Translations under genes and position numbers: made by a program
Notes under the pieces: generated by a model
Told to the model about the DNA's origin: nothing
The model's database searches: none
Seen by the model: only the letters and a program-made list of their open reading frames with translations
Source of the DNA: Candidatus Latescibacterota bacterium
GTDB taxonomy: Bacteria; Krumholzibacteriota; Krumholzibacteriia; JACNKJ01
Reading direction: 5' to 3'
Assembly (NCBI GenBank): GCA_020633725.1
Contig: JACKDC010000002.1
Span: 62,001-126,000 of the forward strand
Length of the DNA stretch: 64,000 bases
Shown: positions 8,571 to 16,246 of the stretch, in pieces
Position numbering within the stretch: the stretch's first letter is position 1
Layout: each line of letters opens with the position of its first letter

Positions 8571-9974
8571 CTACTGGTACTCCGCGCCGAGAATCACGCT
8601 GACGATGATCGCGCCCACGGCGAGCGGGGCCACGAAGCGGATGAGGAAGCGCCACGCGTTGTGCGTGACCATCTCGCCGCCGTGTCCCATCTCCAGTTCC
8701 TCGCGCGTCTCGCGGCGGCTCAGGACCCAGCCCGTGAAGAGCGCGATCAGGAATCCTCCCACCGGCAGGAACCAGTTGCTCGCCAGGTAGTCGAGGGTGC
8801 CGAAGACGCCGGCGGTGGACTCGCGGCCGATCAGGTTCACGCTGGACAGCTTCGAGTTGGCGCCCAGGCTCACCGCGCTGAGGAGTCCGAAGAGCGTGAT
8901 CGCCCCGCCCATGGTGAGCACGGCGCGGTGACGCTTCCAGCCGAGCTCGTCGATGGCGAAGCTGGAGACCACCTCCATGAGGCTGATCGTGCTGGTCAGG
9001 GCCGCGAACGCCACCAGCAGGTAGAAGAAGGCGCTGATGGCCGCGCCGCCAGGCATCTTGAAGAACACCACGGGGAGCGTTGTGAAGAGGATCGTCGAGC
9101 TCTTGCGCGGCTCGAAGTCGAAGCTGAAGATGATCGAGAACATGATGATGCAGGCGAAGAGCGCGATCAGCGTGTCCACCAGGCTGATCAGGAGCGCGGC
9201 GCGGGGGATGCTGTCGCTCTTCTGCATGTAGGAGCCATAGGTGAGCATCGCGCCCATGCCGAGGCTCAGCGTGAAGAAGCTGTGCCCCAGCGCCTCGAGA
9301 ATCGCTCCGCGCGTCAGCTCCGAGAAGTTGGGACGGAAGAGAAAGGCGAGCGCCCTGGTGAAGCCGGGCGTCCACGCGCTGTAGATCACCAGGGCGATGA
9401 GGATGAGAAAGAGGCAGGGCATGAGGACCGTCGTCACTCGCTCGATGCCCTTGGACACGCCGAAGTACACCACGCCGATCGTGGCGGCCATGAAGAGCAG
9501 GTAGTAGGTGATCTGCTGTCCGCTGCTCGCGAGGAAGCCGCCGAAGAACGTGTCGAGCGCCCCCGGGTGCGTGGCCAGGTCGCCAAGCTGGCCGCTGAGC
9601 GCCATGCCGATGTAGCGGATGGTCCAGCCCGCCACGACGCTATAGTAGGAGAGGATCACGAAGCCCGTGATCACGCCGAGCACGCCGACGCCGGGCCACA
9701 GCCCCGCGCCACGTCTGCCCGCGGCAAGAACGCGGAAGCTCCCCACGGGGTCCTTCTCCGCGCGGCGGCCCAGCAGGATTTCCGCCACCATGATCGGCGC
9801 GCCCACCAGGATCACGGCGGCCAGGTAGACGAGCACGAAGGCCCCGCCGTGGTTCTCCAGGGTGATGTAGGGGAACTTCCACAGATTGCCCAGCCCGACG
9901 GCGCCGCCGGCGGCGGCGAGAATGAAGCCCAGCCGGCTGCTCCACTGTCCGCGCTGCGCGCCCTGCTGGCTCAT
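8571..9974 (-). CDS. Sodium-dependent transporter, NSS/SNF family
   Basis: 467 residues, about eleven membrane helices. The N-terminus has the family signature around the sodium site (SRLGFILAAAGGAVGLGNLW), followed by RFPYI-like KFPYITLENHGGAF. NSS members of this length in bacteria take up amino acids with Na+; the substrate cannot be read from sequence. Start ATG at 9974 with AGGAGG five bases upstream on the minus strand. Divergent from the liv operon, so the 260-bp spacer serves both. Confidence 0.93.
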   Translation of the reverse strand: MSQQGAQRGQWSSRLGFILAAAGGAVGLGNLWKFPYITLENHGGAFVLVYLAAVILVGAPIMVAEILLGRRAEKDPVGSFRVLAAGRRGAGLWPGVGVLGVITGFVILSYYSVVAGWTIRYIGMALSGQLGDLATHPGALDTFFGGFLASSGQQITYYLLFMAATIGVVYFGVSKGIERVTTVLMPCLFLILIALVIYSAWTPGFTRALAFLFRPNFSELTRGAILEALGHSFFTLSLGMGAMLTYGSYMQKSDSIPRAALLISLVDTLIALFACIIMFSIIFSFDFEPRKSSTILFTTLPVVFFKMPGGAAISAFFYLLVAFAALTSTISLMEVVSSFAIDELGWKRHRAVLTMGGAITLFGLLSAVSLGANSKLSSVNLIGRESTAGVFGTLDYLASNWFLPVGGFLIALFTGWVLSRRETREELEMGHGGEMVTHNAWRFLIRFVAPLAVGAIIVSVILGAEYQ

Positions 9975-10016
9975 CGGTGCCTCCTGGGTCGGGGTGATCC
10001 GCTACGCGATGGGCAA

Positions 10017-10046
10017 ACCCTAGCGAGATAAGGGATTGGGTGTCAA
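10017..10046 (-). promoter_or_regulatory. Candidate promoter for the NSS transporter
   Basis: On the minus strand, TTGACA (10046-10041), 18 bp, TAGGGT (10022-10017). The -35 is perfect, the -10 weak. It lies about 43 nt before the start codon. Confidence 0.45.
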
Positions 10047-10129
10047 GCAGGGGCTCGGCCTCAGCTGGCAAGCCCGACATCAAGTCTTCAGGGTCTGCAT
10101 GGCTCCATCCATGTCAGAATAGATCCGTT

Positions 10130-10161
10130 TTGCCTTGAATCGGCCGGGCGATTCATGGCAA
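10130..10161. promoter_or_regulatory. Long inverted repeat upstream of the liv operon
   Basis: TTGCCTTGAATCG, 6 bp, CGATTCATGGCAA: 13-bp arms with one mismatch. A possible promoter (TTGAAT 10135-10140, 18 bp, CAACTT 10159-10164) lies within and just beyond it, so a bound dimer would block transcription of liv. It is not followed by a T-run on either strand, so an operator is more likely than a terminator. Apart from the minus-strand promoter and this repeat I see nothing else in 9975-10233. Confidence 0.5.
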
Positions 10162-10233
10162 CTTAACCGGAAATAGGGACACTGAACTCGTGGATGCGCT
10201 CGCGCCGCGAGTTCATGACCGGAAGGAGACGTG

Positions 10234-11454
10234 ATGCGACGCAGCCTGATCTGCTTCTTGATCCTGCTGCTGGCCCTGCCGACGCTGGCCTGGGCCAAGG
10301 AAAAACCTCTCAAGGTGGGGGTGCTGTTGCCCCTGACCGGCTCGCAGGCCAAGTTCGGCGAGATGGAGAAGAACGCCTTCACGCTGGCCATGGATGAGAT
10401 CAACGCCGCCGGCGGCGTGAACGGCCGGATGCTGGAGTTCCAGTTCGAGGACGACACGGGCAAGCCGGACGTGGGGCGACTCGGCATCGAGAAGCTGATC
10501 AGCGTGAACAAGGTGCCGCTCGTGCTCGGCGGCTACAGCTCTTCGGTCACCTTCGCGGCCGCGCAGGTCGCGCAGCGCTTCCGCACTCCCTTCGTGGTGT
10601 GCACGGGTTCGGTCGACAAGATCACGGAGCCCGAGGCCTTCGACATGACGCCCGACCAGGCCGACCGCTTCTACATCTACCGCGTCAATCCGCCGGTGTC
10701 GGAGTACGCGTCGGGTCTGGAGGGCTTCCTGGGCGAAGTGGTGAAGCCGGGGAGCGCGATCATCTTCCACGAGAACACGACCTTCGGCACCAGCGGCGCG
10801 GAGTCCTTCGAGAAGACCTGCGCGGCGATGGGCGTCGATGTGATGGAGGTCGCCTCCTACGCCGCGGGCACGGTGGACTTCAAGCCGCTGCTGCTCAAGG
10901 TGAAGGAGCAGAAGCCGGATCTCGTCTACATGATCTCCTACGTGATGGACGCGGCGCTGCTCATGAAGCAGGCGCGCGAGCTGGGCCTCGATCCGAAGCT
11001 CTTCGTGGGCGCGGGCGCGGGCTACACGATGCCGGCGTTCAAGGAGAATGCGGGCGTGGCGTCGGAGAAGGTGATCAGCGCGACGCTGTGGCATCAGTCG
11101 CTGCCGCTCGAGGGTGCGCAGTCCTTCTTCGACCGCTACGTGGAGCGCTTCGGCGGCGAGGGGCCGGACTACCACGGCGCCGAGGCCTACGCCACGGCCT
11201 ACGTGGCGGCGGACGCGCTGAAGCGCGCGAAGAAGATCGACACCGAGTCCATCAAGAAGGCGCTCGACGAGACGGACATGATGACCGTCTTCGGTCCCGT
11301 CAAGTTCACGGCCTACGGCAACAAGATCCATCAGAACAAGATGGACACCTACGTCGTGCAGTGGATCGACGGCGAGCTCAAGCTGATCTGGCCCAAGGCG
11401 CTGGCGAACTCGCCCTACGCCTATCCCATCGACTGGGCCAAGACCTGGAACTAG
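10234..11454 (+). CDS. livK: Branched-chain amino acid ABC transporter, substrate-binding protein
   Basis: 406 residues with a signal peptide (RRSLICFLILLLALPTLAWA) and the type I periplasmic-binding fold of the Leu/Ile/Val family (KVGVLLPLTGSQAKFGE, MDEINAAGGVNG). It captures the ligand in the periplasm for the permeases encoded downstream. Start ATG 10234 was preferred over the GTG three bases earlier because GGAAGGAG sits at the right distance. Ligand choice is unproven: related proteins bind amides, urea or aromatic compounds. First gene of a five-gene operon. Confidence 0.92.
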   Translation: MRRSLICFLILLLALPTLAWAKEKPLKVGVLLPLTGSQAKFGEMEKNAFTLAMDEINAAGGVNGRMLEFQFEDDTGKPDVGRLGIEKLISVNKVPLVLGGYSSSVTFAAAQVAQRFRTPFVVCTGSVDKITEPEAFDMTPDQADRFYIYRVNPPVSEYASGLEGFLGEVVKPGSAIIFHENTTFGTSGAESFEKTCAAMGVDVMEVASYAAGTVDFKPLLLKVKEQKPDLVYMISYVMDAALLMKQARELGLDPKLFVGAGAGYTMPAFKENAGVASEKVISATLWHQSLPLEGAQSFFDRYVERFGGEGPDYHGAEAYATAYVAADALKRAKKIDTESIKKALDETDMMTVFGPVKFTAYGNKIHQNKMDTYVVQWIDGELKLIWPKALANSPYAYPIDWAKTWN

Positions 11455-11462
11455 GGCTGGTC

Positions 11463-11488
11463 CCCGGGGCGGCCGCGGCCGCCCCGGG
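11463..11488. promoter_or_regulatory. 26-bp perfect palindrome between livK and livH
   Basis: Arms CCCGGGGCGGCCG and CGGCCGCCCCGGG with no spacer, 8 nt after the livK stop. As RNA it would fold into a very stable hairpin with no T-run after it. It is likely to protect the livK transcript end or attenuate read-through, so the binding protein is made in excess over the membrane parts. This is an inference. Confidence 0.65.
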
Positions 11489-11529
11489 CGCCGGTCGTCC
11501 GCCCGATCCCACCTGCGAGGGGAGCCGGC

Positions 11530-12405
11530 ATGGATCTGTTTCTGCAGACGCTGATCTCGGGCATCCTGATCGGCGGCCTGTACGCGATCATCGGCATCGG
11601 GATGACGCTCATCATGGGCGTGCTCGGCATCATCAACCTCGCCCACGGGCAGGTGCTGATGGTGTCGATGTACATCACCTGGGTGCTGTGGAAGTTCCTC
11701 GGGATCGATCCCTACCTCTCCATCTTCATCAGCATCCCGGCGGTCTTCCTGCTGGCGGAGGGGATCAGCAAGTTCTTCCTGCATCCGCTGATCGACAAGC
11801 CGTCGATCCTGCCGGAGAACCAGGTGCTGATGACCGTCGGCATCGGCATGGTGCTGATGGAACTGGCGCGCACGATCTTCACCAGCGACTACCGCTCGGT
11901 GCAGACCAGCTACACCGAGAAGGCCTGGCACCTGGGCGACGTCACCATGGCGGTGCCGCTGGTGATCGCCTTCTTCATCGCGCTGGGCCTGACGCTCGCG
12001 CTGTTCTGGTTCCTCATGCGCACCGACCTCGGGCGCAGCGTGCGCGCCACCGCGCAGGACAAGCACGCCGCGGCGCTGATGGGCATCAGCACCGCCAAGA
12101 TCACGATCCTCACCTACGGCATCGGCAGCGGCCTGGACGCCGCCGCCGGCTCGCTGCTCCTGCCGGTCTACTACCTGTACCCGGACGTGGGGCCGATCTT
12201 CACGGTGAAGGCCTTCGTGATCACCATCCTGGGCGGCCTCGGCTCCACGGTGGGTGCGATCTTCGGCGGGCTGATCCTCGGTCTGGCCGAGACCTTCGGC
12301 GCCACCTACATCTCCATGGGCTATCGCGACGCGGTGGGGCTCGTGATCTTCCTCGTCGTGCTGGTCTTCATCCCCGGCGGCCTCAAGCGGCTGACCAAGA
12401 TCTGA
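11530..12405 (+). CDS. livH: Branched-chain amino acid ABC transporter permease LivH
   Basis: 291 residues, about eight membrane helices. The typical LivH opening is present (LQTLISGILIGGLYAIIGIGMTLIMGVLGIINLAHG), as is the coupling region RATAQDKHAAALMGISTAK. It forms the inner-membrane channel with LivM. ATG at 11530 follows GAGGGGAGCCGGC. The spacer from livK holds the 26-bp palindrome; livM follows closely. Confidence 0.93.
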   Translation: MDLFLQTLISGILIGGLYAIIGIGMTLIMGVLGIINLAHGQVLMVSMYITWVLWKFLGIDPYLSIFISIPAVFLLAEGISKFFLHPLIDKPSILPENQVLMTVGIGMVLMELARTIFTSDYRSVQTSYTEKAWHLGDVTMAVPLVIAFFIALGLTLALFWFLMRTDLGRSVRATAQDKHAAALMGISTAKITILTYGIGSGLDAAAGSLLLPVYYLYPDVGPIFTVKAFVITILGGLGSTVGAIFGGLILGLAETFGATYISMGYRDAVGLVIFLVVLVFIPGGLKRLTKI

Positions 12406-12418
12406 GGAGGTGGCCGCC

Positions 12419-13402
12419 GTGAACGTCGCAGTGCGCTTCTTCTCCTGGCGGGAATGGCTGGCCATCGGGCTCATGCTCGTGGCGCCGCTGACCGTCTACA
12501 CGTCCACCTACTTCCAGGGGCTGCTGGTGCTCATCATGATGTGGGTCGTGATGGGCAACTCGTGGAACCTGCTCGCGGGCTACACCGGGCAGGTGTCCTT
12601 CGGGCACGCGGCCTTCTTCGGCATCGGCGCCTACGCGTCGGGGCTGCCCTTCCACCACTGGAAACTCTCGCCCTGGTGGGGCCTGCTGACGGGGGGCCTC
12701 GCCGCGGTGCTGCTGGGCTATCTGCTGGGCAAGCTCGTCTTCCGCCTGCGCGGGCCCTACTTCGCGCTGGGCACGCTGGCCTCGGCGGAGATCCTGCGGC
12801 TGGTCTTCGGCGAGGAGGAGTGGCTGACCGCCGGCCACAACGGCATCTTCTACATGGGCACCTGGACCAGCAAGCTGCCCTACTACTACGTCATCACCGC
12901 CATCGCGCTGCTCTCGCTCGTGGCCGTGAAGATGATCACGCGCAGCAAGCTGGGCTTCTACTGCCTCTCGATCCGCGAAGATCAGGACGCCGCCGCGGCC
13001 CTGGGCATCGACACCACGCGCACCAAGAACCTCTCGCTGGCGGTGTCGACCTTCTTCGCGGGCCTGGCCGGCGCCTTCTACATGATCTACATGGGCTTCA
13101 TCGATCCCGAGGTGGTCTTCGCGCTGCACAACATCTCGATCATCACCATCCTCGTGGGCATCATCGGCGGCGTGGGGACGGTGTGGGGGCCCGCGGTGGG
13201 CGCCCTGATCATGGTCTTCGTGCAGGAGCTCTTCCGCTCGTCCTTCTTCGGCATCGGGCCGAGCTGGATCTCGCGGATGCACGCGCTGGCCTTCGGCGCG
13301 CTGGTGGTGGTGGTGATCCTGACGATGGCCGGCGGGGTCGTGGGCGACTGGCATCTGCTCGCGCGACGCTTCCGCCGCGCGCCACGCAAGGAGGGCGCAT
13401 GA
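12419..13402 (+). CDS. livM: Branched-chain amino acid ABC transporter permease LivM
   Basis: 327 residues from the GTG at 12419. The upstream GTG at 12410 overlaps the ribosome site TGAGGAGG, which is correctly spaced (8 nt) for 12419. About nine membrane helices, with the family segment NLLAGYTGQVSFGHAAFFGI and the coupling loop REDQDAAAALGIDTTR. It pairs with LivH. The TGA overlaps the ATG of livG by 2 bases (ATGA). Confidence 0.93.
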   Translation: MNVAVRFFSWREWLAIGLMLVAPLTVYTSTYFQGLLVLIMMWVVMGNSWNLLAGYTGQVSFGHAAFFGIGAYASGLPFHHWKLSPWWGLLTGGLAAVLLGYLLGKLVFRLRGPYFALGTLASAEILRLVFGEEEWLTAGHNGIFYMGTWTSKLPYYYVITAIALLSLVAVKMITRSKLGFYCLSIREDQDAAAALGIDTTRTKNLSLAVSTFFAGLAGAFYMIYMGFIDPEVVFALHNISIITILVGIIGGVGTVWGPAVGALIMVFVQELFRSSFFGIGPSWISRMHALAFGALVVVVILTMAGGVVGDWHLLARRFRRAPRKEGA

Positions 13403-14142
13403 GCCTCTTCGCCGTGGAGGGACTGACCAAGCGCTTCGGAGGCCTGACCGCCGTCGACAACGTGAGTTTTGCCGTGCAGGAGGGTGAGATCCTGGGGCTC
13501 ATCGGCCCCAACGGCAGCGGCAAGACCACGCTCTTCAACCTGATCAACGGCTACTACAGCGTGACGGCCGGGCGCATCGTCTTCGCGGAGCGGGACATCA
13601 CCGGCCTGCCCACCCACGAGATCGCGCGCCTGGGCATCGGCCGCACCTTCCAGAAGGTGCGGCCCCTCAAGCGCCTCACCGTGCTGGACAACGTCATGGC
13701 CGGCGCCTTCGCCCGCGAGCGCAGCTTCGCCGGCGCGCGCAAGGTGGCGCGCGAGGTGCTGACCTTCTGCCACCTGGACAGCGTGTCCAAGCAGAAGGCC
13801 GGCAGCCTGCCCATCGGCGGCCGCAAGCGTCTGGAGATCGCCAAGGCCCTGGCCACGCGGCCCAAGCTCCTCCTGCTCGACGAGACCGCCGCCGGCCTCA
13901 ACCCCTCGGAGCTCACGCAGGCGATCGCGATCATGCGGCGCATCCGCGACGAGCTGGGCGTGACCATCATCATCGTCGAGCACATCATGAAGGTGATGAT
14001 GACGATCAGCGACCGCATCCACGCCATCGCCTCCGGCGCGACGATCGCGGAGGGCACGCCGGCGGAGGTGTCGCGGAATCCCGCGGTGATCGAGGCCTAT
14101 CTCGGCAGCGACTACGACCCGGAGGAGCACACGCATGCTTGA
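13399..14142 (+). CDS. livG: Branched-chain amino acid ABC transporter ATPase LivG
   Basis: 247 residues. Walker A GPNGSGKTT, Walker B LLLLDETAAGL, switch His in VEHIMKVMM. The ABC signature is slightly unusual: LPIGGRKRLEIAKAL where LivG proteins usually have LPYGxQRRLEIARAL. The C-terminal EAYLG is family-typical. ATG at 13399 is in a 4-bp overlap with livM, so the two are coupled. Confidence 0.93.
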   Translation: MSLFAVEGLTKRFGGLTAVDNVSFAVQEGEILGLIGPNGSGKTTLFNLINGYYSVTAGRIVFAERDITGLPTHEIARLGIGRTFQKVRPLKRLTVLDNVMAGAFARERSFAGARKVAREVLTFCHLDSVSKQKAGSLPIGGRKRLEIAKALATRPKLLLLDETAAGLNPSELTQAIAIMRRIRDELGVTIIIVEHIMKVMMTISDRIHAIASGATIAEGTPAEVSRNPAVIEAYLGSDYDPEEHTHA

Positions 14143-14842
14143 GGTGACCAACGTCGACATGAGCTACGGCGACATGCAGGTGCTCTGGGACGTGACCTTC
14201 GCCGTGCATCCCGGGGAGATCGTGGTGCTGGTGGGGGCCAATGGCGCGGGCAAGAGCAGCGTGCTGAAGACCATCTCCAACCTGTCACCGGCCAAGGGCG
14301 GCACGATCCGCTTCGACGGGCTGAACCTGCGCAAGGCTTCCCCGATGGAGATCATCGAGGCCGGGGTGATCCACGTGCCGGAGGGCAGGCATCTCTTCCA
14401 CGAGATGTCCGTGGAGGAGAACCTGATCCTGGGCGCCATCTCCAAGCGCGCCAAGCCCCATCGCGCGCGGATGCTGGACCACTGCTACTCGCTCTTTCCG
14501 CGGCTCAAGGAGCGGCGCAAGCAGCTGTCCGGCACGCTGTCGGGCGGCGAGCAGCAGATGGCCGCCGTCGCCCGGGGACTCATGGCGCGTCCGGCCATCC
14601 TGATGCTCGACGAGCCCTCGCTCGGCCTGGCGCCGATCCTCGTGCAGGACATCTTCAACATCGTGAAGTCGGTCAACCGCGAGGAAGGCATCACGGTGCT
14701 GCTGGTGGAGCAGAACGTCAGGCAGACGCTGGCCTTCTGCCACCGGGCCTACGTGCTCGAGAACGGCCGCGTCACCCGCAGCGGCACCGGCGAGGAGCTT
14801 CTCGCCGACCCCCAGGTGCGCGAGGCCTACCTGGGCATCTAG
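14135..14842 (+). CDS. livF: Branched-chain amino acid ABC transporter ATPase LivF
   Basis: 235 residues. Walker A GANGAGKSS, signature LSGGEQQMAAVARGL, Walker B LMLDEPSLGL, switch His region VEQNVRQTL (Gln-Asn as usual in LivF), ending EAYLGI. Partner of LivG. It overlaps livG by 8 bp, completing the livKHMGF order. Confidence 0.93.
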   Translation: MLEVTNVDMSYGDMQVLWDVTFAVHPGEIVVLVGANGAGKSSVLKTISNLSPAKGGTIRFDGLNLRKASPMEIIEAGVIHVPEGRHLFHEMSVEENLILGAISKRAKPHRARMLDHCYSLFPRLKERRKQLSGTLSGGEQQMAAVARGLMARPAILMLDEPSLGLAPILVQDIFNIVKSVNREEGITVLLVEQNVRQTLAFCHRAYVLENGRVTRSGTGEELLADPQVREAYLGI

Positions 14843-14874
14843 CCGCGGATTTCCGCGCGCCATTCAGGACAATC

Positions 14875-14883
14875 TGATACTCT
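14875..14883 (+). promoter_or_regulatory. Possible extended -10 promoter for the sigma operon
   Basis: TGATACTCT (TGn plus TACTCT) with no clear -35 box. It would start transcription near 14890, at the base of the hairpin at 14888-14910. Confidence 0.35.
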
Positions 14884-14887
14884 TTGA

Positions 14888-14910
14888 GGGCCTCGCTTCC
14901 CGCGAGGCCC
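14888..14910 (+). terminator. Hairpin between livF and the sigma-factor gene
   Basis: GGGCCTCGC-TTCCC-GCGAGGCCC, a perfect 9-bp stem followed by TGTGATTTG. Most simply the liv operon terminator with a poor T-tract. If the extended -10 at 14875 is real, it would instead be the 5' end of the sigma mRNA. Confidence 0.6.
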
Positions 14911-14931
14911 TGTGATTTGTCCGGAGGCTCC

Positions 14932-15552
14932 GTGTCTCACGAGTCGAGGAAGCGCGAGATCGACCTGCTGTCGGACGAGGCGCTCTGCGCGCTGGCGCGC
15001 GGCGCCGACGGCGCGTCGGCCCGCCGGGCGGCCACGGCGTTGCTGGGCCGCTACCGCGAGCGCGTCTACCGCTGGTGCTACGGACGCGTGCGGGACCACG
15101 AGGAGGCGCTGGACCTCGCCCAGGACGTGCTGCTCGGCGCCTACCGCGGGCTGGGCAGCTTCGATGGCCGCTCCCGCTTCTCCTCGTGGCTCTATGCGGT
15201 GGCGCGAAATCGCTGCCTCAACGCCCTGCGCCGGCCGCCGCTGCTGGGCGAGGACCTGGAGCCCGACGCGCTGCCGAGCGCCGCGCCGGCACAGGACGAC
15301 CTGCTCGACCAGCGCGAGGGCGAGGAGCGCCTGCTGGCGCTGATCCAGCGCGCGCTGCCGCCCCTGGATCAGCAGGTGCTCTGGATGCGCTGCGTGGAGA
15401 AGATGCCGGTGGACCGGATCACGCGCCTGCTGAAGCTGGAGGAGGCCAGCGGCGCGCGCGCCGTGCTGCAACGGGCCAGACGCCACCTGCGGGCGGCGCT
15501 GGCCGCCGAACGCGCCGAGGATGCCGAGGAAGGAGACGAGGCCCGTGGCTGA
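14932..15552 (+). CDS. ECF-like RNA polymerase sigma factor
   Basis: 206 residues from the GTG at 14932, which has GGAGG four bases upstream. Region 2 (about 45-105) has the sigma-70 core: ALDLAQDVLLGAYRGLGSFD and FSSWLYAVARNRCLNALRR. Region 4 (about 140-190) is present but diverged (LPPLDQQVLWMRCVEKMPVDRITRLL), lacking the usual GLSxxEIA helix. There is no region 1 or 3, as in ECF factors. Its last codons overlap the anti-sigma gene, and the TPR-CHAT gene follows by another overlap. Target promoters are unknown. Confidence 0.9.
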   Translation: MSHESRKREIDLLSDEALCALARGADGASARRAATALLGRYRERVYRWCYGRVRDHEEALDLAQDVLLGAYRGLGSFDGRSRFSSWLYAVARNRCLNALRRPPLLGEDLEPDALPSAAPAQDDLLDQREGEERLLALIQRALPPLDQQVLWMRCVEKMPVDRITRLLKLEEASGARAVLQRARRHLRAALAAERAEDAEEGDEARG

Positions 15553-16246
15553 TTCCTGTCCCACCGTCGAGGTCCTCGCGGACCTGGCCGCACTGCCCGC
15601 GGACGACCCCCGCCGCCGCCACGTGCAGGACTGCCCCCGCTGCCGCGCGCGCCTGCTGGACTACCAGGACTTCCTGGCGGGCGGCGCGCCCGTCTCCGCC
15701 GCGTCCCTGGAGGACGCCCTCGACCGCCTGGACGCCGCCCTGCGCGACGCCACCGCCGACCCCGGTCCCGCCCCCGCGCTCCCGCGCCGCGAAGCGCTGC
15801 CGCTGCGCCCGGTCTGGCGCGCGACGCTGGCCCTGGCCGCCGTCCTCCTGCTGGCCGTGGCCGTGACGCCGCTGCTGCGCGACGCTCTCGACCGCGGCGG
15901 ACCACGCGAGCTGCGGCTGCGCGGGCAGACGCCCACGGTGGCGCTCGCGCTGCAGCCCGCGCGCTGGACCGCGGACGGCGCCCTCGTCCTCGGCTGGTCG
16001 CCCGTGCCCGGCGCCGACGCCTACACGGTCCACTTGCTCGACGCCGCCCTGAACCCCCTCGGCGCGCGCGACGCCGGCGCCGGCACCCAGCTCACGCTCG
16101 ACGCCGCCGCCCTGCGCGCACTGCTGCCCGACGGCGGCGACTTCATGGTGTGGCAGGTGGAGGCGCTGTCCGGCGGAGATCCGCTGGCGATGTCGCCGCC
16201 CGAGTCGCTGGTGCTGCCGGTCCCCTCGAACCCCTCCCGCGAATGA
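15545..16246 (+). CDS. Membrane-anchored zinc-finger anti-sigma factor
   Basis: 233 residues. The GTG at 15545 overlaps the sigma gene by 8 bp. The N-terminus has the ZAS-type metal site His26-x3-Cys30-x2-Cys33 (HVQDCPRC), which in known anti-sigma factors clamps the sigma factor in the cytoplasm. One membrane helix (about 93-111, LALAAVLLLAVAV) leads to an extracytoplasmic domain of about 115 residues that looks like fibronectin type III (GWSPVPGADAYTVHLLDAAL). Assignment rests on position and the H-x3-C-x2-C site. The external beta domain is where a protease or ligand would act. Its stop overlaps the CHAT gene ATG. Confidence 0.82.
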   Translation: MADSCPTVEVLADLAALPADDPRRRHVQDCPRCRARLLDYQDFLAGGAPVSAASLEDALDRLDAALRDATADPGPAPALPRREALPLRPVWRATLALAAVLLLAVAVTPLLRDALDRGGPRELRLRGQTPTVALALQPARWTADGALVLGWSPVPGADAYTVHLLDAALNPLGARDAGAGTQLTLDAAALRALLPDGGDFMVWQVEALSGGDPLAMSPPESLVLPVPSNPSRE

